Of a stretch of DNA of 64,000 nt, positions 9,953-19,096 are shown piece after piece. The notes under the pieces are model-generated. The model searched no databases, had not been told where the DNA came from, and saw nothing but the letters and a program-made list of their open reading frames with translations. The translations under genes and the position numbers were made by a program. Numbering within the stretch: position 1 is the stretch's first letter; every line of letters starts with the position of its first letter. The stretch comes from Pseudomonas sp. SCA2728.1_7 (GTDB lineage: Bacteria > Pseudomonadota > Gammaproteobacteria > Pseudomonadales > Pseudomonadaceae): NCBI RefSeq assembly GCF_018138145.1, contig NZ_CP073104.1:5585001-5649000 (forward strand), given 5' to 3'.

Positions 9953-11284
9953 TCAAAGCGCCGCACTTCTTTTCCAGCTCAGATACCGCGTCACCAGTTC
10001 GGCCCCCAACTCGGCGGGCCGAACATCCACCACCGGAACCCCATGAGCACTCAACCGCTCATGGAGTTCTGCCCGTTCATTCAGGTAACTCACCGTGCCG
10101 CAGTAAGCCAACGCCTCGGGCAGGGTTTGCACCGCTGACTGGCGTAACGTATCCAGTGTCTCTTCGCGCAGACTGGCGACCAGTACCCGATGTTGTGCGC
10201 TCAGGCGTTTGACCGCGCTCAGCAGTTCCTCATCGTCCTCATCGCGCAGGTTGGTCACCAGCACCACCAAGGCCCGGCGCTTCTGTCGCGTCAGCAGTTG
10301 ATTGGCAGCGGCCTGATAATCGGCAGGGCGTTGCGTGCTGTCGAGGTCATAAACCGTGTTCAGCAACACGTTCAGTTGGCCGCTGCCTTTGACCGGCGCG
10401 AGGTGGCGTGGGTGTTCGCTGGCGAAGGTACTCAGGCCCACCGCATCGCCCTGGCGCAACGCCACATAACTGAGCAGCAGGCAGGCATTGAGCGCGTGGT
10501 CGAAGTGCGACAGTTCATCATCCTGGCTGCGCATGCGTCGGCCACAGTCGAGCATGAAAATGATTTGCTGGTCGCGCTCGTCCTGATATTCGCGGGCAAT
10601 CGGTGTGCGTTGACGGGCGGTGGCTTTCCAGTCGATCTGACGCAGGCTGTCGCCTTCGCGGAATTCGCGCAGTTGGTGAAACTCCAGACCCTGACCGCGA
10701 CGTTGCCGCTGGCGTACGCCGAGCTGGCTGAGCCAGTTGTCCACGGCCAGCAACTCACCGCCGTAGAGCCGGGCGAAGTCGGGGTAGACACGGGTCTGGT
10801 CGCGGACATTGAGCAGGCGTTTGCCTGACCATAACCCCAAAGGGCTGGGCAGGTTGATTTCGCAGTGGCTGAAGTTGAAATGCCCGCGTTTGAGCGGGCG
10901 CAGACGGTAGCCGAGCAGGCTGCGCTGGCCGGGTTGCAATTCAATCGACAGTGGCAGGTTTTCGAAACTCAGGCCTTCTGGCGGATGGTCGAACAGTTGA
11001 ATGTGCATCGGCTCGCTGAAGTCATGTTCGACTTCCAGACGCACTTCACCCCAACGGCCGAGTGCAAGACTGCCGGGCATTTGTCGAGTGACGCGTGGCG
11101 TCGGCAGACGTTTGAGGCGCAGCGCATCCAGTATCGCCAAGGCCAGCAACGCCAGCAGCAAGCCCCAGTTGATCGAGATCAGGCTCGCCGAGATCTCGAT
11201 CTCCAGTGCGCGCAATGTGCCCAGCACAATGCCGATGGCCAGCAACAAGGCCAGCCAGATCAACAGCAGGCGCGAGGGTTTCAC
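9953..11284 (-). CDS. DUF58 domain-containing membrane protein
   Basis: 443 residues. Two N-terminal hydrophobic segments (about 5-23 and 28-46) anchor the protein. The family signature EFREGDSLRQIDWKATAR is present, followed by a vWA-like core beginning FMLDCGRRM, a degenerate metal-binding DxGxx-type motif. DUF58 proteins are regularly encoded with MoxR AAA+ ATPases, and a chaperone or metal-insertion role for the pair is proposed for the family, not shown here. It is last in a six-gene minus-strand chain and its ATG overlaps the moxR stop by 4 bases. Its stop codon abuts the stop of the convergent Tc-locus gene with no base between (TGATCA, 9950-9955). Confidence 0.92.
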   Translation of the reverse strand: MKPSRLLLIWLALLLAIGIVLGTLRALEIEISASLISINWGLLLALLALAILDALRLKRLPTPRVTRQMPGSLALGRWGEVRLEVEHDFSEPMHIQLFDHPPEGLSFENLPLSIELQPGQRSLLGYRLRPLKRGHFNFSHCEINLPSPLGLWSGKRLLNVRDQTRVYPDFARLYGGELLAVDNWLSQLGVRQRQRRGQGLEFHQLREFREGDSLRQIDWKATARQRTPIAREYQDERDQQIIFMLDCGRRMRSQDDELSHFDHALNACLLLSYVALRQGDAVGLSTFASEHPRHLAPVKGSGQLNVLLNTVYDLDSTQRPADYQAAANQLLTRQKRRALVVLVTNLRDEDDEELLSAVKRLSAQHRVLVASLREETLDTLRQSAVQTLPEALAYCGTVSYLNERAELHERLSAHGVPVVDVRPAELGAELVTRYLSWKRSAAL

Positions 11285-12282
11285 AGACGCGGCGCCGCAA
11301 TCTGCTCAAGCAGTTGCTGGAGCACTTGATCGACCTGCAGGCCTTCGATATCCAGCTCCGGGGCAATGCGCACCCGATGACGCAGCACCGCCAGCGCGCA
11401 GCCTTTGACGTCGTCGGGAATCACGAACTCACCCCCACGCAGCAAAGCGCGAGCGCGGGCACAACGCACCAACGCAATCGAGGCGCGCGGCCCGGCGCCG
11501 AGGGTCAGCCCCGGCCAGGTGCGCGTGCTGCGCGCCAGGCGCACGGCGTAATCGAGCACCTGATCGTCCAGCGGCAAGTCACTGGCGATGCGTTGCAAGG
11601 CTTGCACGTCCTTGGCTTGCAACACGGTGCGCAGTGGTTGCACATCGAGCATGTCGGCGCGGGTCGAACGGCAGACCTGACGCACCATGTTCAACTCCTG
11701 ATCGGCGTCGGGATAATCCATGCGCACCTTGAGCATAAAACGGTCGAGTTCCGCTTCGGGCAGGGGATAGGTGCCTTCCTGCTCAATGGGGTTTTGCGTC
11801 GCCAGAACCATGAACGGTTGCGCGATCGGCAGGGCGCGACCTTCGAGCGTGACCTGACGCTCCTGCATCGCTTCGAGCAAGGCTGCCTGGGTTTTTGCCG
11901 GTGCGCGGTTGATCTCGTCGGCCAGCAACAGGTTGGTGAACAACGGGCCTTTGCGCAGCTTGAACTGCTCGGTTTGCAGGTCATACACGGCGTGGCCGGT
12001 GACGTCGCTGGGCATCAGATCCGGAGTGAACTGAATCCGCGCAAACTCGCCGCCGAAGCAACGGGCCAATGCCCGTACCAGCAGGGTTTTACCCAGCCCC
12101 GGCACGCCTTCGAGCAGCACGTGGCCGCCGGCGATGAGCGCCGTCAGCACGTCGTCGATCACCTGATTCTGGCCGATCAGGGCCTTCTGCAATTCGCCGC
12201 GCACTGCCTGCGCCAACTGGCTGGCACGCTGGCGTTGCTGGGCGGCGTGGCTGGCGCTGCCGGGCTCGATCTGTTCAGTCAT
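11281..12282 (-). CDS. MoxR family AAA+ ATPase
   Basis: 333 residues from the ATG at 12282, which overlaps the upstream stop (ATGA); an in-frame extension to 12420 lies inside the preceding gene and is rejected. Walker A is GVPGLGKT, Walker B/sensor region is LLLADEINRAP, and the ATQNPIEQEGTYPLPEAELD stretch is the MoxR signature before the arginine-rich C-terminal lid. MoxR ATPases act as chaperones for vWA-domain partners; here the partner is presumably the following DUF58 protein and perhaps the DUF4350/DUF4129 membrane proteins of the same operon. Cytoplasmic; ATP-dependent. The specific client is not visible. Confidence 0.95.
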   Translation of the reverse strand: MTEQIEPGSASHAAQQRQRASQLAQAVRGELQKALIGQNQVIDDVLTALIAGGHVLLEGVPGLGKTLLVRALARCFGGEFARIQFTPDLMPSDVTGHAVYDLQTEQFKLRKGPLFTNLLLADEINRAPAKTQAALLEAMQERQVTLEGRALPIAQPFMVLATQNPIEQEGTYPLPEAELDRFMLKVRMDYPDADQELNMVRQVCRSTRADMLDVQPLRTVLQAKDVQALQRIASDLPLDDQVLDYAVRLARSTRTWPGLTLGAGPRASIALVRCARARALLRGGEFVIPDDVKGCALAVLRHRVRIAPELDIEGLQVDQVLQQLLEQIAAPRL

Positions 12283-13442
12283 AGCGTGTTCCTCAGAGTT
12301 TGCAGGTGGGCGACCTGGCGGCAGAAATCGGTGCTGGATATGCGCCGGTTCGGCACCGGGCTCAGGGCCTGGCTGATAGCGCGGGTGGGTTGCCGGGTCA
12401 GGCGCGACAACGCCAGCCATTGTTCGGCAACGTTCAATTGATCAAAGCCAGGATGCCGGCGACGGGCGCGGCGCAGTACATCCTGTTGCAGGGCTTGCAG
12501 CAGCGCTTGTTGACCGTTGTGGCGCAACAGGAAATCGGCACTGGCACGCAGGTGTTCCTGCAATTGCCGACGTCCACTCGGAGCGGGCAATTGCAGTGGG
12601 CCGTTGCGCACACCGACGTGCCAGAGCCACAGGCCGATCAAGGCGAGCAGGGCGACGATGGCTTGCGGGAAGTAGCGCCAGAGCAAGGTCAGCAGGCCGT
12701 CGTGCTCGGTGTTGTAGATCAACGCAACGTCGGTGTCGGCGCTCAGGTACCAGAGCAGCCAGGCGTTGTCGTATTGGCTGATGGTGTTGTTTTTCCACAA
12801 CTCGGCGTCGGTGACCACGGTGATCGTGCCAAGGCTGTAGGGCAGCTGCATCATGTGCGTGGCCTTGGCACTGTTGGCCCAGGCTTGCGCAAGATTCTTC
12901 GGGTCGTCGAGGTGGAAGTCGGTGTCGAAACCGGCGTAGGCCGGTGCGTCTTCGTCTTCCAGATAGAGTTTGGTCAGTTTCGGAAAGCGATCTGGCTCAA
13001 CGTCGGCGGGCAAGTCTTTCAGATCCTTGCTCAGGGATTGATGCAGTTGCACCCGGTCGAGCAACAGGTCGTTGCTTTGTCTGGTCTGCTCATCCCACAG
13101 CGATTCGGCGACGAATACCAGACGCCCGCCGGCGCGCGTCCAGTTCAGGATCTGATCGACCTGACGCGGAGTCATGCGAGAGCGGTCGTTGAACAGCAGA
13201 AGCGTATGCCGGCGCGGATCGATATCGGGGAGCACCGCGAGGCTTTCGGCATGGCTGACCATGAGCCCACGCTCACGTAAAAAGATCTCCGCCGCCAGAT
13301 AAGGATTGGCTTGCGCGGCGGGCGAGGGGCCGTGATCGACTTCTTCCTGATAAGGCTTGGCCTTGAGGTAGAGGAAAACGCTCAGCGCGCCCAGCAGCAA
13401 GGCGATCAACGCAGCGATCCAGCACAGTGTCCGGCGACTCAA
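12279..13442 (-). CDS. DUF4350 domain-containing membrane protein
   Basis: 387 residues. One N-terminal transmembrane helix (about 7-26) is followed by an extracytoplasmic GATase-like DUF4350 region containing LLLFNDRSRMTPRQVDQ and a GGRLVFVAES strand, then a second hydrophobic helix (about 262-280) and a cytoplasmic C-terminal helical part. The ATG overlaps the stop of the DUF4129 gene by 4 bases and its own stop overlaps the moxR start, so the genes are translated as a coupled series. DUF4350 proteins have no assigned activity; the domain is a standard member of MoxR/DUF58/DUF4129 clusters, and a part in a membrane-associated complex is inferred from context only. Confidence 0.9.
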   Translation of the reverse strand: MSRRTLCWIAALIALLLGALSVFLYLKAKPYQEEVDHGPSPAAQANPYLAAEIFLRERGLMVSHAESLAVLPDIDPRRHTLLLFNDRSRMTPRQVDQILNWTRAGGRLVFVAESLWDEQTRQSNDLLLDRVQLHQSLSKDLKDLPADVEPDRFPKLTKLYLEDEDAPAYAGFDTDFHLDDPKNLAQAWANSAKATHMMQLPYSLGTITVVTDAELWKNNTISQYDNAWLLWYLSADTDVALIYNTEHDGLLTLLWRYFPQAIVALLALIGLWLWHVGVRNGPLQLPAPSGRRQLQEHLRASADFLLRHNGQQALLQALQQDVLRRARRRHPGFDQLNVAEQWLALSRLTRQPTRAISQALSPVPNRRISSTDFCRQVAHLQTLRNTL

Positions 13443-14986
13443 CGGGCAGCTCCGGGGCCAAACAAGGCGCGCCAGCCATCACACAATTCCTGTTGCATGG
13501 ACGCCGGTGGTACGCGATGCCCGTAGGCCATGTTCTGCCAGTGATTGGTCAGTTTGCGGCTGAAGGCGAGCAGTTCGGCGCGCTGCAATTGCTCCACGTG
13601 TGCCAGCACCTGGAGTTCGGTGTCGGCGGGTTTCAGGGTCAGGTCGAAGTCGTGGAACAGATGGCTGAGCAGCCCTCGATACAGCAGGCCCAGCGCTGCA
13701 CGGGGTTGGCTTTGCCAGAGTTGTTCGGCATGGGCGGCGATGTCGTCAGGCAAGGTGTCGCGGTTCAAATCCAGACCGAAGGCTTGCTGCGGCAACGCGC
13801 GTTTCGGTTTGGCAGGCAACCTCGGTCGGCGGCTGACGAAGGCTTGCAGAAACTCGCGATAACGCCAGATCAGCCAGCCCAGCGCAGCAATGACCGCGCC
13901 CCACAAAAGCACCTCGATGACCTTCGCCAGCACGTTCAAGTGTTGCCCGTCGAGCCAGCCCAGCAGGGTTTTCAGCCACTGCGGCGCTTCACCCGGTGTT
14001 TGCGCTTCGGCAGGTTTCGCCGGGTCGTCGCCAAAGCGATAGCGGGTGACGGATTCCTTGTTCTTGAACGGCGGGTGCTCAAGCAGTGCCTTGATGCTGT
14101 CACGGGATGCCTGACTGGTGAGTGGCTGATTCAACAGTCGCGGCGCCTGTGGACTGTCATCCGGCTCGGCGGCCCACGCGGAAGGCACATTCGGCAGCAG
14201 CAGAAAGACCGCCAGCAGCACCCCCAAAACACCGTTGTTGAGACGCTGTCGCAAGCGGCGGAACACCAACTCGATATCCCATGCTTCCAGCTGTGTGCGG
14301 CGGTTCAGATAAAGGCTGAAGCCGCAGGCGACGTAGATCGGCTCCCACACCACCAGCACCAGCGCGTAGAAAACATTGGTCAGGTGTTCGAGCCAGCGCC
14401 AGTCGTGATCCGCTGCGAAGATCAGTGATTGCCAGTCCCAATCTGTTTCGATCTGCTGCGGCAACAGCATATAGAACAGCACCATCAGGCCGATCCACAG
14501 CGCAGTCTCCAGATGCACGCCGATAATGGTCAGCCACTGCGCGGCACCGGCGTTGCGTTGCAGCAGCACTTGCAGGCGTTGCTGTCGGGCATTGCCATCG
14601 AGGCCTTCGAGTTGCACTACCGGCAGCAGAAAGCTGCGACTCAAACTCAAGCGGCGCCAGGTCAGGCTGGCCAGCAGTTGCGGTTTGAGCAGGCGCGGCC
14701 ATTCGCGCAAGGCTTGTTTAAGTGTCGGCGTTTCGCCGAACAGCGCTTTCGACAGGATGTACAGCGGCAGGCGTTCATACGCTGGTTTCAGCCACCAGAA
14801 GATAAACACCGCCAGTGACGGCGAATCCCAGAACAACAGGCTGAGCAAAGCGAACAGCGGCAAGGTGACGATCGCCCAACTGGTCATCAGCAGACGGCGA
14901 TGTTGCTGGCTCATCAGCACGCCGAGGTCCATGGCCTCCCATGTAGTGCGCGGACGGATCACCACGGTGGCGTCACTCAGGCGCAT
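13439..14986 (-). CDS. DUF4129 domain-containing membrane protein
   Basis: 515 residues with several membrane segments: two near the N-terminus (about 33-80), one near 156-176, one around 205-230, one near 252-275, and one near 345-368. The C-terminal cytoplasmic DUF4129 region contains QPRAALGLLYRGLLSHL. In other bacteria similar regions are joined to transglutaminase-like proteins or placed in MoxR operons. Start ATG at 14986 overlaps the SpoIIM-like gene by 14 bases; the stop overlaps the DUF4350 start by 4. No enzyme motif is seen. Function unknown; conserved envelope role inferred from the operon. Confidence 0.88.
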   Translation of the reverse strand: MRLSDATVVIRPRTTWEAMDLGVLMSQQHRRLLMTSWAIVTLPLFALLSLLFWDSPSLAVFIFWWLKPAYERLPLYILSKALFGETPTLKQALREWPRLLKPQLLASLTWRRLSLSRSFLLPVVQLEGLDGNARQQRLQVLLQRNAGAAQWLTIIGVHLETALWIGLMVLFYMLLPQQIETDWDWQSLIFAADHDWRWLEHLTNVFYALVLVVWEPIYVACGFSLYLNRRTQLEAWDIELVFRRLRQRLNNGVLGVLLAVFLLLPNVPSAWAAEPDDSPQAPRLLNQPLTSQASRDSIKALLEHPPFKNKESVTRYRFGDDPAKPAEAQTPGEAPQWLKTLLGWLDGQHLNVLAKVIEVLLWGAVIAALGWLIWRYREFLQAFVSRRPRLPAKPKRALPQQAFGLDLNRDTLPDDIAAHAEQLWQSQPRAALGLLYRGLLSHLFHDFDLTLKPADTELQVLAHVEQLQRAELLAFSRKLTNHWQNMAYGHRVPPASMQQELCDGWRALFGPGAAR

Positions 14987-15950
14987 GGCGGGTCCTTCCG
15001 GCGAACAACAGATAGACCACGACCAAAGCCCAAAGCCCGGCGCCGACCAGATATTTGGTCAGCGGCGTGACGCTGGTTTTCGATGACCAATAGGCTTCGA
15101 TAAACGCAGCAATCAGCAGGAACAACATCACGCCGCACACCAGCAGCACACTTTTGCGCGCCGCCCGTTTAAGCGCTTCGCTGCGGGTCAGCCGCCCGGG
15201 AGCGATCAACGCCCAGCCGAGTTGCAGACCGGCCGCGCCGGCGAGGGCGATGGCGGTGAGTTCAAAGGCGCCGTGGGCGATGACGAATGACCAGAAGGTC
15301 TGGCCGAAACCGATCTCGCTGAGATGCCCGGCGACCGCGCCGATGACCATGCCGTTGTAGAACAGAAAGAACGCACTGCCCACGCCCATCAGCAAACCGC
15401 TGGCGAAGGTCTGAAAGGCGATGCCGATGTTGTGCATCACGTAGTAACCGAACATCACCCAGTCTTCGCTGGCCGCACGTTCGGCGGGGCGTCCGAGGTG
15501 GCCGGCGACCGGGTCGTACATGCCTTGCATCTCGCGCACTTGATCGGCGGGGATCAGGTTGTAGACCAGTTCGGGAAACACATACACCAACACGCCGACG
15601 CTGATCAGGCTGCCGAAGAACAGCAGGCTGGCGACCAGCACAAAAGGCCATTCGGCGCGCACCAGACGTGGGAAGTCGGCGAGGATGAAACTCAGCAGAT
15701 TGGCGCCGAGTCGGCTGCGATGACGGTACAGCTGTTGATGTCCGCGCAGTACTTGTTGCTGCAGCGAATCGATGAGGAAACTGCTGTAACCACGCTCCTG
15801 AGCCAGCGCCAGATGTTGGCAAAGCCGTCGATAGGCCTTGGGGAAGCCGCCGACTTGCGAGGTGTCCTTGCCATGTTCGAGGCGTTCGAGGGCCAGCGCA
15901 AAACGCTCCCATTCGGCCTTGTGGCGACTTTCGAAAAGGCTCTGCTTCAT
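14973..15950 (-). CDS. Stage II sporulation protein M (SpoIIM)-like membrane protein
   Basis: 325 residues. A cytoplasmic helical N-terminal ~100 residues precedes a five-to-six-helix membrane domain; the GYYVMHNIGIAFQTFASGLL and FFLFYNGMVIGAVAGHL stretches are typical of the SpoIIM/DUF95 family. The organism does not sporulate, so the name denotes fold similarity to the Bacillus protein that helps engulfment. Its ATG overlaps the RDD gene stop by 4 bases. It is a constant member of this MoxR-type operon in pseudomonads as far as I recall; a structural or transport role at the inner membrane is the most that can be inferred. Confidence 0.9.
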   Translation of the reverse strand: MKQSLFESRHKAEWERFALALERLEHGKDTSQVGGFPKAYRRLCQHLALAQERGYSSFLIDSLQQQVLRGHQQLYRHRSRLGANLLSFILADFPRLVRAEWPFVLVASLLFFGSLISVGVLVYVFPELVYNLIPADQVREMQGMYDPVAGHLGRPAERAASEDWVMFGYYVMHNIGIAFQTFASGLLMGVGSAFFLFYNGMVIGAVAGHLSEIGFGQTFWSFVIAHGAFELTAIALAGAAGLQLGWALIAPGRLTRSEALKRAARKSVLLVCGVMLFLLIAAFIEAYWSSKTSVTPLTKYLVGAGLWALVVVYLLFAGRTRHAPE

Positions 15951-16672
15951 GTCGGGCCCAACAAACCGCGAGCGATGCCGTTGAGTTCAGCGACAGCTTT
16001 GGGAGCAGAAATATGCAAAGGCTGGGCGAGCAGCGCCGCCAGTTCATTGACCCGCGCTGGCGATAAATCACCTTGGCGCTCGGCAAAACCCAGCACGGCG
16101 CGTTGTTCGGCGAGTGTCAGGGCAACAGGTGAGCGGCGAGGTTCGGCATCAGGCAGTTGCGGACGCATCAGCGGACGTTCGCTATAGATCACCAGCGTAC
16201 CGGCAGCCATGTCACCGAGGCGTTTGAAGGCCGGGTGGTGCAGGCAACTGAGGGTGCCGAGGAAGTAGCCGAAGGGCAGCAGATCGACAAAACGCAGCAG
16301 ATTGCGCAGCAGTGAGGCCGACCAGCCAATCGGTGTGCCGTCGTCGTGCACCACGCGCAGCCCCATCCACTGTTTACCCGGCGAGCGGCCCTGACGCAGC
16401 ACTTCGAACAGCACCATGTACCACCAGCTGATCGCAAACAGCAGCAGCGAACCAAGACCCATGCCGAGCTTGCCGAGAAACGCCAGGGCGATGAACAGCA
16501 CGCCCATGATCACGCCGCGTATGGCCAGATCGATCGCGAAGGCCACGGCACGCACCATCAACCCGGCAGGACGCAACGGCAGGTCGATACCTTCCGGCGT
16601 TTCGACCTGATGCCGCGTATCCAGCGGCGGGGCCAGCGGTGCTTTCCTTGGCGGTGCTGTGGGCTCGAGCAT
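15947..16672 (-). CDS. RDD family membrane protein
   Basis: 241 residues; first gene of the MoxR/DUF58 operon. After a proline-rich N-terminal tail, the RDD region has the R-A-x-A-F-A-I-D-L pattern near residues 46-54, helices near 50-70 and 75-100, and an SPGKQWMGLRVV motif with the conserved basic/Gly residues. The C-terminal ~80 residues are soluble. RDD proteins are small inner-membrane proteins of mostly unknown role; some are implicated in ion transport. A promoter for the whole chain should lie in the 181-bp gap shared with divergent sbcB (16673-16853), where I could not pick a convincing -35/-10 pair. Confidence 0.9.
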   Translation of the reverse strand: MLEPTAPPRKAPLAPPLDTRHQVETPEGIDLPLRPAGLMVRAVAFAIDLAIRGVIMGVLFIALAFLGKLGMGLGSLLLFAISWWYMVLFEVLRQGRSPGKQWMGLRVVHDDGTPIGWSASLLRNLLRFVDLLPFGYFLGTLSCLHHPAFKRLGDMAAGTLVIYSERPLMRPQLPDAEPRRSPVALTLAEQRAVLGFAERQGDLSPARVNELAALLAQPLHISAPKAVAELNGIARGLLGPT

Positions 16673-16853
16673 GGGCTACCTGATGTTCGCCTGTTCGGGA
16701 TGCAAGTGAGGCCGATGCTAGCAGCCTCTCGGGGGAAAACGACATAACTATGTATTGCACATCGTAAAGCGCGAAGTGTTTGAATGACGCGAGGCTGGCC
16801 GCGAGCGCGGTCGAGCGCCTAGACTTTGCCGATCTTCAGTTCAGGAACCGCCT

Positions 16854-18284
16854 GTGACTTCAATCTTCTGGTACGACTACGAAACCACTGGCATCAATCC
16901 GCGTAATGATCGCCCGTTGCAGGTGGCCGGGATTCGCACCGACCATGCGCTCAATGAAATCGACGAGCCGGTCAATCTCTACTGCCAGCCCAGCGAAGAC
17001 ATCCTGCCGCATCCGGCCGCTTGCGCGATCACCGGCATCACCCCGAGCCAGCTCGCCGAAAAGGGTTTGAGCGAAGCGGACTTCATGACGCGGGTGCACG
17101 CTCAACTGGCGGCACCCGGCACCTGCGGCGCCGGTTACAACACGCTGCGTTTCGACGACGAGATGACCCGTTACAGCCTGTATCGCAATTTTTTCGACCC
17201 GTACGCCCGGGAGTGGCAGGGCGGCAACAGCCGTTGGGATCTGATCGATGTGGTACGCGCCGCCTATGCGTTGCGTCCTGACGGCCTGGTCTGGCCGACC
17301 GATGACGAAGGCCGGGTGACGCTCAAGCTCGAACGCCTCACAGCGGCGAACAATATCGATCATGGTCACGCCCACGAAGCCTTGTCAGACGTGCGCGCCA
17401 CCATCGCACTGGCGCGGTTGATCCGCGAGAAACAGCCAAAACTGTATGACTGGCTGTTCCAGTTGCGCAGCAAGCAAAAGGTCATGGATCAGATTCGTCT
17501 GCTGCAGCCACTGGTGCATATTTCCGGGCGTTTCTCGGCCGCGCGCAGTTATGTCGGTGTGGTGCTGCCATTAGCCTGGCATCCCAAAAACCGTAACGCC
17601 TTGATCGTCTGCGATCTGCACCTCGACCCGCAGGGGTTGCTTGATCTGGACGCGCAGACCCTGCGCCAGCGGTTGTACACGCGTCGCGATGATTTACTGG
17701 AAGGCGAGCTGCCGGTACCGCTCAAGCTGATTCACATCAACCGTTGCCCGGTGGTGGCGCCGCTTTCGGTTTTGCGCGCGCAAGATCAGCAACGGCTGGG
17801 GCTGGACATGGCGCTGTATCAACAGCGAGCACTGCGGCTAACTGACGCACAACAAAGTTGGAAAGATAAAGTTGCAGAGATTTATGTCAGTGAAGATTTC
17901 ACGCCGAGCGAGGATCCGGAACAACAGTTGTACGACGGATTTATCGGCGACCGCGACCGGCGTCTATGTGAGCAAGTCAGGAGCGCCGACCCGGCACAAC
18001 TAGCGCAAGAGCAATGGCCTTTCGATGACGAACGTTTGCCCGAATTACTCTTTCGATATCGCGCACGTAACTTTCCCGAGACGTTGAATTTCGAAGAGCA
18101 AGAGCGCTGGAGAATATTTTGTCAGCAGCGTTTGTCCACGCCTGAGTTCGGCGCACCGAATACCTTGAAATCTTTTACCGAGGCGGCCGAGCAATGGTCG
18201 CTTAATGCCACGCCGATGCAGAGTGAGGTGCTCAATGAATGGCAGAATTATGTCCAGGCATTGCGCAAACGTTTGAATCTTTGA
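16854..18284 (+). CDS. sbcB: Exodeoxyribonuclease I
   Basis: 476 residues from a GTG start; the family is about 475. The N-terminal DEDD exonuclease core starts immediately, with FWYDYETTG giving Asp8 and Glu10, a second Asp in RFDDEMTRY near residue 100, and HEALSD near 174-179 holding the last catalytic His/Asp. SH3-like and C-terminal helical domains follow. The enzyme degrades single-stranded DNA 3' to 5', acting in recombination and mismatch repair. It faces mvaT in convergent orientation with a shared bidirectional terminator. sbcB-mvaT-purU order matches that of P. aeruginosa from memory. Confidence 0.96.
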   Translation: MTSIFWYDYETTGINPRNDRPLQVAGIRTDHALNEIDEPVNLYCQPSEDILPHPAACAITGITPSQLAEKGLSEADFMTRVHAQLAAPGTCGAGYNTLRFDDEMTRYSLYRNFFDPYAREWQGGNSRWDLIDVVRAAYALRPDGLVWPTDDEGRVTLKLERLTAANNIDHGHAHEALSDVRATIALARLIREKQPKLYDWLFQLRSKQKVMDQIRLLQPLVHISGRFSAARSYVGVVLPLAWHPKNRNALIVCDLHLDPQGLLDLDAQTLRQRLYTRRDDLLEGELPVPLKLIHINRCPVVAPLSVLRAQDQQRLGLDMALYQQRALRLTDAQQSWKDKVAEIYVSEDFTPSEDPEQQLYDGFIGDRDRRLCEQVRSADPAQLAQEQWPFDDERLPELLFRYRARNFPETLNFEEQERWRIFCQQRLSTPEFGAPNTLKSFTEAAEQWSLNATPMQSEVLNEWQNYVQALRKRLNL

Positions 18285-18321
18285 AATCGAACATGACCGG
18301 GCTTAAATGCCGGGCATAAAA

Positions 18322-18351
18322 AAACGCCAGCATTCGCTGGCGTTTGTTTTT
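18322..18351. terminator. Bidirectional intrinsic terminator between sbcB and mvaT
   Basis: A perfect 9-bp stem (AAACGCCAG / CTGGCGTTT) with a 6-base loop is flanked by A-run on the left and T-run on the right, so it can stop transcription from both convergent genes. Confidence 0.9.
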
Positions 18352-18381
18352 TCGCGGATCGCTCTGCGAAGGCGTTACGGC

Positions 18382-18759
18382 TTAGCCCAGCAGGGTAGCC
18401 CAGCCTTCAACCACGTCACCGCCCCACTTGGCTTTCCACTCTTTCAGAGTTTTGTGGTTGCCACCTTTGGTTTCGATGACTTCGCCGTTGTGCGGGTTTT
18501 TGTATTGTTTAACTTTGCGAGCACGCTTGGTGCCGGTAGTTTTTACAGCGCCGCCACGTGGAGCTTTGGTTTTTGCTTCCGGGTCCAGCAGCGCGATGAT
18601 GTCACGCAGCGACTTGGAGTATTCGCCCATCAGGGTGCGCAGTTTGCCTTCGAATTCCAGCTCGGTTTGCAGTTTGTCGTCTTGGGACAGGTTCTTCAAA
18701 CGGGCTTGCAGCTCTTTGATAGCTTCTTCGGTGGCGCGATATTCGTTGATCAAGGACAT
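18382..18759 (-). CDS. mvaT: H-NS family transcriptional silencer MvaT
   Basis: 125 residues starting MSLINEYRATEEAIKEL; an in-frame extension to 18807 has no ribosome site and is rejected. The N-terminal ~60 residues are a coiled coil for dimer and oligomer formation. The C-terminal DNA-binding part (about 75-125) has KRARKVKQYKNPHNGEV and the KGGNHKTLKEWKAKWG stretch, the AT-minor-groove reading element of MvaT/MvaU. It binds AT-rich and horizontally gained DNA and silences it; in pseudomonads it affects virulence, biofilm and prophage genes. The preceding AT-rich intergenic region could be an autoregulatory target. Length and sequence match MvaT rather than the shorter MvaU or other paralogues. 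Confidence 0.96.
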   Translation of the reverse strand: MSLINEYRATEEAIKELQARLKNLSQDDKLQTELEFEGKLRTLMGEYSKSLRDIIALLDPEAKTKAPRGGAVKTTGTKRARKVKQYKNPHNGEVIETKGGNHKTLKEWKAKWGGDVVEGWATLLG

Positions 18760-19096
18760 GATTACTACCTTAGTAGAGTGCGGGATGGCAGGGTGACAGT
18801 GCCGCAATAATAGTCAGGCTGTTTCATCAAGTAAACATTTAACCGGAGTTTTTATTTAAATTAGTTACGAGAAACTGCGTTCTATTGAATATTCAGTTAA
18901 ATAGTGTGATCCAGTCATCACAGATATTCACAGTTGCCTGATCAAGCGATGTCACACGCTGGCCCTCAGCTTGATGGTGACGCCAGCGAAAAACCGGAGT
19001 GCCGGGCCTGGCGCGCACCGATGCTGATCAATACTGCAGTTTTCCCCCGCAGCCGCTAGAATGGCGGCCTTTGCGAAGTTCTGGAGTTTCCCCCTC
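18760..19096. other. AT-rich intergenic region between divergent mvaT and purU
   Basis: 337 bp without a convincing gene. The part at 18835-18910 is strongly AT-rich with TTTAAATTAGTTA- and TTAAATAG-like runs, compared with the GC-rich surroundings, and is the likely place of the mvaT promoter and possible MvaT self-binding. No perfect promoter pair was fixed. Confidence 0.4.
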
